Shown here piece after piece: positions 31,568 through 40,989 of a DNA stretch of 54,155 nt. A program made the position numbers and the translations under genes. This DNA is from JAQUCI01 sp964553255 (GTDB taxonomy: Bacteria > Bacillota_I > Bacilli_A > Erysipelotrichales > Erysipelotrichaceae). Every line of letters starts with the position of its first letter. Within the stretch, counting starts at the first letter, position 1. The notes beneath the pieces were generated by a model, which was not told where the DNA came from, ran no database searches, and worked only from the letters and a program-made list of their open reading frames with translations. The DNA lies in contig CAZKJS010000006.1 of NCBI GenBank assembly GCA_964553255.1, forward strand, positions 1 to 54,155, read 5' to 3'.

Positions 31568-33870
31568 CAGAAATAATTAGAACACTTGAACTTGAAACAA
31601 TAAAATCGCATATCAACAAATATACGACATTTGCACTTGGAAGAAGGATAATCGCTGAATTAACTCCTTCTTTTAATCATTTAGTGTTAAAACAAGAACT
31701 AGCTCGAACAAGTGAGGCCTTGCGATTGGTTATCAAGTATGGACCTTTACCTTTTGTGGGATTAAGAGATATCACTGATATTATAACGATAGCCCAAAAG
31801 GATGGTGTTTGTACTGGTATTGAACTACTTGATGTAGCAGCCCATGCATATTGTTGTAAAGAACTAAATGATTTCATTAAAAGTGTTGATGGTCAGTATG
31901 ATGAAATCAGTGATTTAATAAATGCTTTAAGTTATTCAGTTGTTTTAAGCAAGGAAATTGAAAGATGCATTAGTTTAAATGGAGAGGTTGTAGATAACGC
32001 TAGTGCAAAACTTAAGAGCTTGAAAAAACAATTAACCAGTTGTGAAGTTGATATTCATACTGCAGTTGATAAGTATATCAGAGCGAACTCTAATCATTTA
32101 AGCGATACTATTAGTACTATGCGCAATGAGCGTTATGTAGTTTTGGTTAAAAATAGTGATAAAGGAATGATCAAAGGTTTTATTCATGGTGAAAGTGCTA
32201 GTGGGCAGACTGTATATATGGAACCAGAGAGCTTATTACATTTTAATAATCAACGGCTAAGTCTTGTCAATCAAATTCAAGATGAGATTTATCGTATTTT
32301 ATTTGAGTTAAGTCAAATGGTTAAAAAACAAGCAGAAGCATACTTAGCTAATCTTGAAACGTTGGCTTTACTAGATAGTTATAATGCAAAGGCTATTTGG
32401 GCTAAGCTTAATAATGCTACGGTAGCTGAAATTGGTGATAGATTAGTTTTAAAAGGAGCACGACACCCTTTAATTGATCCTAAAAAAGTCATTATGAATA
32501 CGTATCGTATCATGCCACCATGTAATACGCTTTTGATAACTGGTCCAAATACTGGAGGGAAGACCGTCAGTTTAAAGACCATCGGGCTTTTTGTATTAAT
32601 GACATATTGTGGTATCGCTATTAGTTGTGAAGAAGCTGAGATACCATTGTTTGATCAAGTGTTTGTGGATATGGGTGATAACCAGTCAATCATAGAGTCG
32701 TTATCAACATTTTCAGCACATTTAAAGCAGTTGGCTCATATTTGTAAACATGCCACAAGTAAATCTTTGATCTTACTTGATGAACTTGGTGGCGGAACGG
32801 ATCCTTTAGAAGGTGAATGTTTAGCAATCGCTATTTTAGACTATCTGCGTAACTTGAATGCGATGATCGTTGCGACAACTCATTATGATCGCTTAAAAGC
32901 TTATGGCAAAAAACATGAAGATGTTATGTTAGCTAGTGTTCAGTTTGATACTGAAAAACTAGTTCCAACATATCGCTATAAAGAAGGTTTGACTGGACAA
33001 TCAAATGCCTTAGATATCGCTGATAAATTTGGTCTTGATCAAGCGATTATCGCGAAAGCAAAAGAACTAAAAGATCAAGGAAGAAGTAAAGAAGATGTAT
33101 TGATCGAAGAACTTGAAAGATCGATCATAACACATCAACAACACGAAGAAGTTTTAAAAAGTGAGATAGATTCACAAAAGTCATTAAATGAGCGTTTAAA
33201 CAAAGAGTATGAATACTTAAAGAATAACGAAGAAAAGATAATGAATGAAGTCAAACAACAAGCAGTGAAGTATCTTGAACAAGTCACAGAAAAAGCGGAT
33301 GAACTACTAAAAGAGATGCGTAAAATCAAAGAAGATGGACAACTTCATGAAGGCATTGCCTTAAAAAAAGAGTTATCTCAATTAGTTGATAATGAAGAAG
33401 AAGTTGAAGAGTTAGATCAAATACTTGCGGTTAGTGATCATGTTCAGATTAAAAACACCAATCAAAGTGGTGAAATAGAAAGCATTGATCGCAAAAAAGC
33501 GATTGTTAACGCTAATGGTATAAAGATCACGGTACCATTAACTAATCTGATAAAAAAAGAAAAGCAAAAACCAAAAAAACAAAGAATTGCACATCGTGTA
33601 AGCAAGCCAGAAAACTTATCATTTGAATTAAACTTGATTGGTATGCGAACTGGTGAAGCAGTTAGTATCTTGGAGAAATATCTAGATGATTGTTTATTGA
33701 TGAATGCACCTTATATTCGTATTATTCACGGCTTTGGTACAGGAGCTTTACGAAAAGCGATTTGGACAAGTTTAAAGAACAATCGTTTTGTGGCAGATAT
33801 TAGACTTGGTATGCAACAAGAAGGTGGTAGTGGAGCTACCATTGTTACCTTAAAAAAGAGAAAACAATGA
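31564..33870 (+). CDS. mutS2: MutS2 endonuclease
   Basis: The 768-residue MutS paralog lacks the mismatch-reading domain. It has the core clamp region, the ATPase with Walker A GPNTGGKTVSLKT and Walker B LILLDELGGGTDPLEG, a long coiled coil (about 500-610) and a C-terminal Smr nuclease domain (LNLIGMRTGEAVSILEKYLDD ... IIHGFGTGALRKAIW). It is implicated in suppressing recombination and in rescuing collided ribosomes in Bacillus. It overlaps both neighbours by ATGA. Confidence 0.96.
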   Translation: MTEIIRTLELETIKSHINKYTTFALGRRIIAELTPSFNHLVLKQELARTSEALRLVIKYGPLPFVGLRDITDIITIAQKDGVCTGIELLDVAAHAYCCKELNDFIKSVDGQYDEISDLINALSYSVVLSKEIERCISLNGEVVDNASAKLKSLKKQLTSCEVDIHTAVDKYIRANSNHLSDTISTMRNERYVVLVKNSDKGMIKGFIHGESASGQTVYMEPESLLHFNNQRLSLVNQIQDEIYRILFELSQMVKKQAEAYLANLETLALLDSYNAKAIWAKLNNATVAEIGDRLVLKGARHPLIDPKKVIMNTYRIMPPCNTLLITGPNTGGKTVSLKTIGLFVLMTYCGIAISCEEAEIPLFDQVFVDMGDNQSIIESLSTFSAHLKQLAHICKHATSKSLILLDELGGGTDPLEGECLAIAILDYLRNLNAMIVATTHYDRLKAYGKKHEDVMLASVQFDTEKLVPTYRYKEGLTGQSNALDIADKFGLDQAIIAKAKELKDQGRSKEDVLIEELERSIITHQQHEEVLKSEIDSQKSLNERLNKEYEYLKNNEEKIMNEVKQQAVKYLEQVTEKADELLKEMRKIKEDGQLHEGIALKKELSQLVDNEEEVEELDQILAVSDHVQIKNTNQSGEIESIDRKKAIVNANGIKITVPLTNLIKKEKQKPKKQRIAHRVSKPENLSFELNLIGMRTGEAVSILEKYLDDCLLMNAPYIRIIHGFGTGALRKAIWTSLKNNRFVADIRLGMQQEGGSGATIVTLKKRKQ

Positions 33871-35659
33871 ACAAGTTAGAAATTGAAGCAAAACTAAAAT
33901 CACTGCCAGATAATCCTGGTTGCTATCTTATGAAAGATAAGGATAAGCAAATCATCTATGTTGGTAAAGCTAAAAGTCTTAAAAATAGAGTTAAGCAGTA
34001 TTTTACTGGTGCTCATGACTATAAGACAACGAAGCTTGTAGCTAATATCGATGATTTTGATTATGTTATATGTAATAACGAGAAAGAAGCTTTACTTTTA
34101 GAGATTAATCTTATTAAACAATATAGCCCACGATTTAACGTTATGTTTATGGATGATAAGAGTTATCCTTATATCAAGCTAACAAACGAAGAATATCCAA
34201 TGTTACGATTGGTAAGAGAGAAAAAGCGTGATAACAGATCACTTTACTTTGGTCCATATCCTGATGTGGGAGCAGCTCGTCAAACAATAAATCTACTTAA
34301 TAGATTATACCCACTTCGAAAGTGTCAACGTTTACCAAAGAAAGCTTGTCTTTATTTTTATCTTAATGAATGCTTAGCTCCTTGTATTAATGATATCTCA
34401 AATGAAACATATAAAGAAATTANNNNNNNNNNGATCGAACCAAAAACATATGAAATGATGAAAACCCAAGTCATCAATGTGCTTAAGGGAGACAATAAAG
34501 AAATACTAGCTGAGATAAACACCAAAATGAATGAAGCAAGTGAAAAATTAGAGTTTGAAAAAGCTAAGGAATATCATGAACTTATGCAATCGATCAAACA
34601 TATCACAACTAAACAACAAGTACAGATCAATTCAAACATTGATCAAGATGTTTGGCATTTTTATGCTGATAAGGGCTATATCTGTATCCAGCTTTTGGTG
34701 ATAAGAAGTGGTAAGTTATTACGAAAGAAAGCAACTTTAAATGAACTATATGATGATGAAAGCGAAGCTTTCATTGCTTATATTGCTCAATATTATCAAC
34801 AAAATGCGATTGTGAAAGAAGTTTTACTACCACAAACAATTGATATTGATGCTTTTGATGAATCATTAAGTTTTAGAATAATAAAACCACAGCGTGGTCA
34901 TAAAGCTAGTCTTGTTAAAATGGCTTATGATAATGCACAAGAATACTTGAATGGTCGTTTTAGCTTTGCTAATAATCTAGATATTCAAAATGAACAAGCT
35001 CAAGGTGAATTAAATCGATTATTAGATAGAAAGATCAATCGTATTGAGGTATTTGATAACTCACATATATCAGGAACTAATGCCGTAGCTATCGTTTGCA
35101 TACTGCGAATGATGATGTTGCTTCAATGAAAGAAGTAATATATCGACGTTATTTTCGCTTGCTTAAAGAACAAAAGGAAATGCCAGATCTGATAATGGTG
35201 GATGGTGGGTTAACACAGGTAATGGCAGCCAAAACAATTATTGATTCATTATACTTGGATGTTTTAATATTAGGAATGGTAAAGGATAAACACCATAATA
35301 CGGCTAGATTGATACGTGATGATGGTACAACCTGTGAGATATTAAAAGAGTCAGCATTATTCTTTATGATCACAAGGATTCAAGATGAAGTACATCGTTT
35401 TGCTTTAACTTATCACCAACAAAAAAGGGGAAAAGCTCAAACTAAGTCACAACTTGATGATATAAAAGGAATAAGTACTGTACGAAAAGAAAAGTTACTA
35501 AAACATTTTGGTAGTTACCAAAAACTAAAGTCAGCAGATGTAAACATGATCGCCGAAGTTATTCCTAAAAATGTTGCGATCAATGTATATGAAGCTTTGC
35601 ATAATGTTGATAATAGTGATCATGAATATTTACATTTGCTTGATGATAAAATAGAATAG
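33867..35659 (+). CDS. uvrC: Excinuclease UvrC (sequence broken by a gap and a frame break)
   Basis: It makes both incisions in nucleotide excision repair. The N-terminal GIY-YIG domain includes PGCYLMKDKDKQIIYVGKAKSLKNRVKQYF. A Cys cluster (CxxxPKKACLYFYLNECLAPC) follows, then a UVR domain with ASEKLEFEKAKEYHELM. The RNase H-like endonuclease part starts with FDNSHISGTN, and tandem HhH motifs end the protein. Ten N interrupt it at 34423-34432. At about 35085-35100 the frame shifts and roughly 14-17 conserved residues between GTNAVA and YRLHTANDDVASM are missing. Since the reading resumes perfectly, a local deletion of 3n+1 bases in the assembly (or in this strain) is likely. If real, the enzyme would be inactive. 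Confidence 0.9.
34423..34432. other. Assembly gap (10 N) inside uvrC
   Basis: Ten undetermined bases in the UvrC linker before the UVR domain. The flanks encode similar short segments (ISNETYKEI before, IEPKTYEMM after), so the true junction may be shorter than drawn. Confidence 0.97.
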
Positions 35660-35683
35660 ATACTGATGATAAAGAGGAAAGAT

Positions 35684-36598
35684 ATGACGATTAAAAGGTT
35701 AATGTTTATTACCGGCTTAATTATTATCGCTGCTGGTTGTTATATTATGATGAATAGAAAATTTGATCCTTTAGCGCGCTATCAATACTATATTGATGCT
35801 AAAGAACATACTTTGATCACTAGTAAACTAAAACAAAAGGAAATTGAGTATTTGATTGAGTATGCGATTGCACCTTATGAGTTTATCGACTACATTGAGT
35901 ATTCTGGTTTTAATATCTACGCTATTGATGAATATAATCGTCTTTATCAATCTTATGGCTGGCTTGAATCAAAAGAAATGATCATGCGCCTTGTTAATGC
36001 AACGCGTAATCAATATACTTATGAACAGCTTGATGAGCTCATCAATAACTATTATTTTTATGAGATTGTTCAATATTATGAAGATGGGAATACAGAATTA
36101 TTAGCTGTTGGTGTCAATGCGATTGACTTTGTGATTCCAAATGATCGTACTGTTGGATATTTGACACCTAAGGATTTAGTGATAAGCAGTATTAAAGGTA
36201 TTGATGATAGTGAAATATACTTAAGACAAGAAGCTAGTGATGCACTTGATGAAATGATTGGGGATTTAAAAATAGCCTATAACCGTCAATATCAAAATTT
36301 AAGATTAAGTAGTGGTTTCATTGCATATCAACAACTAGTTGATCTATATAACACAAGCAAACAAGATCGGTATAAACCAGGACATAGTGAATATCAACTT
36401 GGACTGGCAGTTCAGTTTGCGATAAAAGGGGTAAGTGATGATGAGTATGTGAATCAAGCATTAGCCCAGTGGTTAAAGAATAACGCCTACCTATATGGTT
36501 TTGTGCAAACAGATCGTGAATATGAAGTTGAAAACGCATATCGTTATGTTGGTAAGCAAAAAGCGTTAAGTTTAAATGAAATAGTTGCGCAAGATTAG
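35684..36598 (+). CDS. VanY-type D,D-carboxypeptidase homologue lacking zinc ligands
   Basis: The 304-residue protein has an N-terminal membrane anchor (residues 5-22). The C-terminal domain follows the D-Ala-D-Ala carboxypeptidase (VanY/peptidase M15B) pattern: LRLSSGFIAYQQLVDLY, PGHSEYQLGLAVQF, WLKNNAYLYGFV and ENAYRYVG. In active enzymes the zinc site is SEHxxGLAxD plus EPWHxRYVG. Here the His is Tyr237, the Asp is Gln244 and the last His is Ala285. It is probably a non-catalytic muropeptide-binding or regulatory protein (inference). ATG 35684 after AGAGGAAAG is preferred to ATG 35666. It sits between uvrC and murI. Confidence 0.82.
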   Translation: MTIKRLMFITGLIIIAAGCYIMMNRKFDPLARYQYYIDAKEHTLITSKLKQKEIEYLIEYAIAPYEFIDYIEYSGFNIYAIDEYNRLYQSYGWLESKEMIMRLVNATRNQYTYEQLDELINNYYFYEIVQYYEDGNTELLAVGVNAIDFVIPNDRTVGYLTPKDLVISSIKGIDDSEIYLRQEASDALDEMIGDLKIAYNRQYQNLRLSSGFIAYQQLVDLYNTSKQDRYKPGHSEYQLGLAVQFAIKGVSDDEYVNQALAQWLKNNAYLYGFVQTDREYEVENAYRYVGKQKALSLNEIVAQD

Positions 36599-36606
36599 GA
36601 GCAATC

Positions 36607-37362
36607 ATGAGTAAATTAGGTGTTTTCGATTCGGGATTAGGTGGCTTTTCAATAGCGAAAGCCATTCATCAACAGTATCCGAAACAAGATATTGTTTTTT
36701 TAGCTGATCAGATAAATATTCCTTATGGTAATAAGGAAGTCAATGCACTTGAACATATTGTTTATAATAATCTACGATGGTTTTATGATCAGGGTGTTAA
36801 AGATATCATCTTGGCATGTAATACCACAAGTGTATTATCATTAAAGCGTATTACTGATGAGTTTAAAGATATTAATGTTACACGTATCATTAAGCTTACT
36901 GTTGATCAATTAGCTAGTGATATGCCAAGTGAGATCATTGTCTTAGCAACAAAAGTTACTATTCAAGCTCACGCTTATAGCCAAGCGATCAATAGTATTA
37001 ATCCAAATACGATCGTTTATGAGATTGCCATGCCTAACTTGGCTAAATTAATTGAAGATTTAGCAGATGAGAAAAAAGTATATCAAGATTTTGATGGATA
37101 CTTGTCAAACTTTAAAGGTAAAAAAATCCCATTTGTGATGGGATGTACTCATTATCCGTTGGTAGAAGCTCAACTCAAGAAGTATTTGGCGGCTAACTCA
37201 TATGATTCAATTAAACCCATTTTAAAGATGAAAGAATTATATACGACTGGTGAGGGTATCTTTGAATGTTATACAACAGATCAACCTCACAAATTTGATC
37301 TAAAGGTTAAACAGCTATTCAAACAAACGATAAATTCTAAACATGCTAATATTAATGACTAA
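36607..37362 (+). CDS. murI: Glutamate racemase
   Basis: It makes D-glutamate for peptidoglycan. Signatures are LGVFDSGLGGFSIAKAI (Asp8), INIPYGNKEV, the catalytic Cys in LACNTTSVLSL and the second catalytic Cys in VMGCTHYPLVEAQL. The 251-residue length fits. TTAGGAG precedes the ATG. Its place after a VanY-like gene makes a small cell-wall pair. Confidence 0.94.
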   Translation: MSKLGVFDSGLGGFSIAKAIHQQYPKQDIVFLADQINIPYGNKEVNALEHIVYNNLRWFYDQGVKDIILACNTTSVLSLKRITDEFKDINVTRIIKLTVDQLASDMPSEIIVLATKVTIQAHAYSQAINSINPNTIVYEIAMPNLAKLIEDLADEKKVYQDFDGYLSNFKGKKIPFVMGCTHYPLVEAQLKKYLAANSYDSIKPILKMKELYTTGEGIFECYTTDQPHKFDLKVKQLFKQTINSKHANIND

Positions 37363-37409
37363 ACTTGCTAAAATAAATATATTTTGATAGGATTAAACGC
37401 GGTGATTAG

Positions 37410-37865
37410 ATGCAGATTATCATAGTTAGTGACAATCATGGTCATGATGTACCATTGAAACAAATCAAAGCTAAATATCCCAATGTTAGGGCTATTCTAC
37501 ATTGTGGTGACAGTGAGCAGAATCTAGAACAACTAGATGGTTTTTACAATGTTAGAGGTAATAATGATTTTGCGGATTTACCGCAAAATGTAGTTGTTGA
37601 TATTGATGGTTTGAGAATATACATGACACATGGTCATCGCTTGTTTTCTTTGACTAAAAATGATCAACTTGCTCATTTGGCTAAAAAGAATAACTGTCAA
37701 ATTGCTTGTTATGGTCATACTCATGTTTTTGACCATCGTATTGTTGATCAGATCAATATTATCAATCCAGGTTCATTATGGCACTCACGAGATGGTGGTA
37801 GACCAAGCTATGCCGTTGTTGATATTGAAAATGGTCAAATTAACGTCATAAAAGTCGAAATATAA
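37410..37865 (+). CDS. YfcE/MJ0936-type metallophosphoesterase
   Basis: The 151-residue calcineurin-like phosphodiesterase shows SDNHGHDVPL (metal Asp/His), ILHCGDSEQN, VRGNNDF, THGHRLF and ACYGHTHVFDHRI, the full set of dimetal motifs. Its natural substrate is unknown. The Bacillus counterpart (YsnB) follows the rdgB/HAM1 gene, while here it follows murI. GGTGATT precedes the ATG. Confidence 0.92.
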   Translation: MQIIIVSDNHGHDVPLKQIKAKYPNVRAILHCGDSEQNLEQLDGFYNVRGNNDFADLPQNVVVDIDGLRIYMTHGHRLFSLTKNDQLAHLAKKNNCQIACYGHTHVFDHRIVDQINIINPGSLWHSRDGGRPSYAVVDIENGQINVIKVEI

Positions 37866-37918
37866 AGCTCGAGTTCTTGCTAAAAGTTTTTAAATTTGTT
37901 AGTATATTAAAGCAGTTT

Positions 37919-37995
37919 GTCCACGTAGCTCAGCCGGATAGAGCATGCGCCTTCTAAGCGCACGGTCGGGGGTTCGAGTCCCTCCGTGGACGCCA
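37919..37995 (+). tRNA. tRNA-Arg (anticodon UCU)
   Basis: It is a complete cloverleaf: acceptor GTCCACG/CGTGGAC, D arm GCTC/GAGC, anticodon stem TGCGC/GCGCA around the loop CTTCTAA (anticodon TCT, 37953-37955) and T arm around TTCGAGT. Discriminator G and CCA are encoded. It reads AGA, a frequent Arg codon here. Confidence 0.97.
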
Positions 37996-38003
37996 CTTTA
38001 AAG

Positions 38004-38028
38004 ATACCGTCAAAACGACGGTTTTTTT
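38004..38028 (+). terminator. Terminator after tRNA-Arg
   Basis: ACCGTC/GACGGT stem (38006-38011 with 38017-38022), 5-base loop, then seven T. Confidence 0.85.
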
Positions 38029-38043
38029 ATTGATTTATTAAAA

Positions 38044-38072
38044 TTGTAGAAAACTAATAAAATGTATATAAT
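38044..38072 (+). promoter_or_regulatory. Promoter and possible operator of the GntR gene
   Basis: TTGTAG at 38044-38049, 17 bases, TATAAT at 38067-38072. The -10 is part of an inverted repeat TATAA-TATG-TTATA (38067-38080), a likely autoregulatory site. Confidence 0.55.
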
Positions 38073-38109
38073 ATGTTATAGTAGATACCTTTTAAAGAAG
38101 AGGATAATA

Positions 38110-38850
38110 ATGAAAAAGACAACTAAATATAAAATAATTGAAGATTACATAAAAAGTGAGATCAATAATGGCAACTTAAAGGTTGGTGATCAGATAATGA
38201 CTGAGTATCAACTTAGCGATAAGTTTAACATTGGTCGTCTTACTGTCAACAAAGCGATTATCAATCTAACCAAAGAGGGATACTTAAAGCGCATTGCTGG
38301 TAAAGGGTCGTTTGTGATTGCCCATACAGTGACCAGGGATTTATTTGTAAGACGTAGTTTTACTCAAGATATGGAAAGTATCGGGTTAACCGCTGGTTCA
38401 AAACTTTTAGATTATAAACTGTTAAAGGGTAGTGAAGTTCCAAAGGTAGCGAGAATGTTAAACATTGGTTTTGATGAGTATATTCATCATTTCGCAAGAC
38501 TTAGAACTGGTAATGATGAACCGATTGCGATTAGTTATACCTACATTCCACAAAAGATTGTGCCACAATTTGATTTGAGTGTTATCAGTGGGTCTTTGAA
38601 TGAATTTTTTGAGAAACTTGGTATTAGTGATGCGGGTACTAAACAAAAGATGTCAGCTCATCTTCCGACTTTACAACAAAAAGAACTACTTCATATCGAT
38701 CAAGAAGCGCTTTTAAGGAGTGCTCATACAAGATTTACCAAAGAGAAGATACCATATGAATATACTGAGACTTATTATCGCTCTGATAAATTTGAATATA
38801 CCTTTGATTCAGTTATGGGACTACAAGCTAAAAATGATAAAACGGTGTAA
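38110..38850 (+). CDS. GntR/HutC-family transcription regulator
   Basis: The 246-residue protein has an N-terminal winged HTH (TKYKIIEDYIKSEINNGNLKVGDQIMTEYQLSDKFNIGRLTVNKAIINLTKEGYLKRIAGKGSFVI). A C-terminal UTRA effector domain (about 75-240) includes FDEYIHHFARLRTGNDEPIAISYTYIP and EYTETYYRSDKFEYTFDSV. The effector is unknown; HutC-type members often sense sugar phosphates or amino-acid derivatives. ATG 38110 follows AAGAGGAT. It is transcribed alone, with a terminator overlapping the stop. Its target may be itself or an unlinked locus. Confidence 0.9.
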   Translation: MKKTTKYKIIEDYIKSEINNGNLKVGDQIMTEYQLSDKFNIGRLTVNKAIINLTKEGYLKRIAGKGSFVIAHTVTRDLFVRRSFTQDMESIGLTAGSKLLDYKLLKGSEVPKVARMLNIGFDEYIHHFARLRTGNDEPIAISYTYIPQKIVPQFDLSVISGSLNEFFEKLGISDAGTKQKMSAHLPTLQQKELLHIDQEALLRSAHTRFTKEKIPYEYTETYYRSDKFEYTFDSVMGLQAKNDKTV

Positions 38851-38863
38851 GCCGTTTTATTTT
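38839..38863 (+). terminator. Terminator of the GntR gene
   Basis: The arms AAAACGG and CCGTTTT enclose a 6-base loop, with a short T-tract. It overlaps the stop codon. Confidence 0.7.
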
Positions 38864-38874
38864 GATAACGCTTG

Positions 38875-38901
38875 AATAACCTGTTATTAACAAAATGTTA
38901 A
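38875..38901. promoter_or_regulatory. Candidate NrtR operator upstream of pncA
   Basis: Two abutting inverted repeats are present. AATAAC-CT-GTTATT (38875-38888) is perfect, and TTAAC-AAAAT-GTTAA (38887-38901) follows. They lie directly before the -35 at 38910 and share TAAC/GTTA half-sites. NrtR operators normally sit in front of NAD genes, so this is the best candidate. The consensus for this lineage was not available to compare. Confidence 0.5.
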
Positions 38902-38909
38902 AAAGAGTA

Positions 38910-38938
38910 TTGACATTGATCGTTAATTCTTATATATA
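38910..38938 (+). promoter_or_regulatory. Promoter of the NAD salvage operon
   Basis: TTGACA at 38910-38915, 17 bases, TATATA at 38933-38938, 20 bases before the pncA ATG. Confidence 0.72.
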
Positions 38939-38958
38939 GTTTAAAAGGGATGGTAATC

Positions 38959-39546
38959 ATGAACAATATCGTAAACATTAGAAAACTACTTGTTGTAGTA
39001 GATATGGTCAAGGGATTTGTGGAAGTTGGACCGATGAGTGATAAGAAAATCGCAAATATAGTTGGTGTCATAAAAGCTTTATTAATGAAATTTAGTGCTG
39101 ATGATCAAGGGTTTGCTTTTGTTAAGGAAGCTCACTTGGCTGATAGTCTTGAGTTCAAACGTTATCCAAGGCATTGTCTTAAGGATACAGTAGAAGCTGA
39201 ACTTGTTGATGATCTAAAACCATTTGAAAGCTTGGCGTTTGTTTATGAGAAAAACGCTACTAGCGCTATTTTTAATGAAACATTTATTGAGGATCTTAAA
39301 AAGATGGTGCTACTTGATGAAGTGATCATTGTGGGATGTTGCACGGATATATGTGTATTAAATCTCGCAATTCCTTTGCGTAATTACTTTGATCAAAATG
39401 ATATGGATATAAATGTTACAGTATTGATTGATGCGGTTGATACTTATAATAGTGGGCAACATGATCGTGATGAGTATAACGATATCGCATTCAAGCTAAT
39501 GAAGCAGGCTGGGATATTATTACATAAAAGCGAGGAGTATTTATAA
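38959..39546 (+). CDS. pncA: Nicotinamidase-like cysteine hydrolase (isochorismatase fold)
   Basis: This 195-residue isochorismatase-fold hydrolase converts nicotinamide to nicotinate. The catalytic triad is visible: Asp in LLVVVDMVKGF, Lys in VYEKNATSAI and Cys in VGCCTDICVL. The function is supported by its place ahead of pncB, nadD and nrtR. ATG 38959 has correct spacing to AAAGGG; the in-frame ATG at 38950 abuts it. The stop is followed at once by pncB. Confidence 0.92.
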   Translation: MNNIVNIRKLLVVVDMVKGFVEVGPMSDKKIANIVGVIKALLMKFSADDQGFAFVKEAHLADSLEFKRYPRHCLKDTVEAELVDDLKPFESLAFVYEKNATSAIFNETFIEDLKKMVLLDEVIIVGCCTDICVLNLAIPLRNYFDQNDMDINVTVLIDAVDTYNSGQHDRDEYNDIAFKLMKQAGILLHKSEEYL

Positions 39547-40989
39547 ATGAAAAAACTAGTTGATTTTTATGAGTTAACAATGGCTTATACTGATTTTAAA
39601 AGTGGTAAAATGGATCAAGTTTGTTATTTTGATGTTTTCTTTCGTAAGAATTTAGCTAAGGGTGGTTTCAATATTGCTTGTGGATTGGATGACATCATTG
39701 ATTTTATTTTAGACTTTAGCTTTAGTGAGGATGATATCACTTATCTAAGATCATTAAATTGTTTTAGTGAAGATTTTCTTGCTTACCTAAAGGCTTTTAA
39801 ATTTAGTGGTGATATTTATGCGGTTAAGGATGGTACTGTGATATTTCCACAAGAGCCTATCATCACTGTTGTTGGTAATGCGATTGAAACACAATTGATC
39901 GAAACTGATATTTTGAATCGTTTTAATCATGGTAGTTTGATCGCTACTAAGACAAGAAGAATAGTAAACGAAGCTAAGAACAAGGCAGTCATGGAGTTTG
40001 GGGCAAGAAGAGCTCAGGGACGCGATGCGGCGATATTTGGGGCTAAGTATGCATATATAGCTGGAGCAGTTGGAACATCGTGCTATGAGGCTGGAAAGCG
40101 TTTTAAGATACCTTTATTAGGGACAATGGCTCATAGTCATATCATGAAATATGAAACAGAGTATGATGCATTTCTAGCTTATGCGAAAGTCTTTCCTGAT
40201 AATGCTGTTTTTTTAGTTGATACCATTGATTCTTTAAGAAGTGGTATGGTAAATGCGATCAAAGTAGCTAATGATTACTTAGTACCCAATGGTTATCGAC
40301 TAAAAGGTATCAGGCTTGATAGTGGTGATCTATCATACTTATCTAAGCAAGCACGAATAATGCTTGACCAAGCTAATATGAAGGATTGCAAGATCATTGT
40401 ATCAAATGCACTTGATGAACAAGCGATCAAAGATTTGCTTGAAGAGAAAGCACCGATTGATGTTTTCGGTGTAGGAGAAAACCTGATTACCTCAAAAGGT
40501 GATCCAGTCTTTGATGGTGTGTATAAATTAGCCGCGATAGCTGATAACGGTAAACTAATACCAAAGATGAAAGTAAGTGAAACGCAAGCTAAAATGACTA
40601 ACCCTGGATATAAGAAACTTTATCGGTTTTATGATAAAGATAGTGGATATGCACTTGGTGATTTGATTGCTTTGGCTGATGAGGTCATTGATTTGAATGA
40701 GTATGTGCTATTTGACGAGTTTGAAATCTGGAAACAAACAAAGATAACTAACTACGTGATAAGAGAATTACATGAACCAATATTTATCAAGGGTAAACTA
40801 GTTTATCAAAAGCCTACATTGCAACAGAGTAAAGATTATTGCCAACAAGAAATCGATACCCTATATCCAGAAATATTGAGAATAAATAATGCTCATCGAT
40901 ATTATGTAGATCTTTCGTATGATCTATATAAATTAAAACTTGGTTTGATCAAGCAAAACACAATAAAACCTATTGGTGATAACGTATGA
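39547..40989 (+). CDS. pncB: Nicotinate phosphoribosyltransferase
   Basis: It makes nicotinate mononucleotide from nicotinate and PRPP. The 480-residue product shows DFYELTMAYTDF at the start and FGARRAQGRDAAIFGAKYAYIAG. It also has GTMAHSHIMKYETEYDAF (region of the phosphorylated His), RLDSGDLSYLSKQARIML and FGVGENLITSKGDP. GAGGAG lies before the ATG. It overlaps nadD by ATGA. Confidence 0.96.
   Translation: MKKLVDFYELTMAYTDFKSGKMDQVCYFDVFFRKNLAKGGFNIACGLDDIIDFILDFSFSEDDITYLRSLNCFSEDFLAYLKAFKFSGDIYAVKDGTVIFPQEPIITVVGNAIETQLIETDILNRFNHGSLIATKTRRIVNEAKNKAVMEFGARRAQGRDAAIFGAKYAYIAGAVGTSCYEAGKRFKIPLLGTMAHSHIMKYETEYDAFLAYAKVFPDNAVFLVDTIDSLRSGMVNAIKVANDYLVPNGYRLKGIRLDSGDLSYLSKQARIMLDQANMKDCKIIVSNALDEQAIKDLLEEKAPIDVFGVGENLITSKGDPVFDGVYKLAAIADNGKLIPKMKVSETQAKMTNPGYKKLYRFYDKDSGYALGDLIALADEVIDLNEYVLFDEFEIWKQTKITNYVIRELHEPIFIKGKLVYQKPTLQQSKDYCQQEIDTLYPEILRINNAHRYYVDLSYDLYKLKLGLIKQNTIKPIGDNV

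Noticed and set aside
35085..35129. Programmed frameshift in uvrC
   Set aside because: No slippery run or stimulating hairpin is apparent and about 15 conserved residues are missing, which frameshifting cannot restore.
36318..36665. Minus-strand 115-codon open frame across the VanY-like gene and murI
   Set aside because: It is antisense to two real genes and has no start signals or family resemblance.
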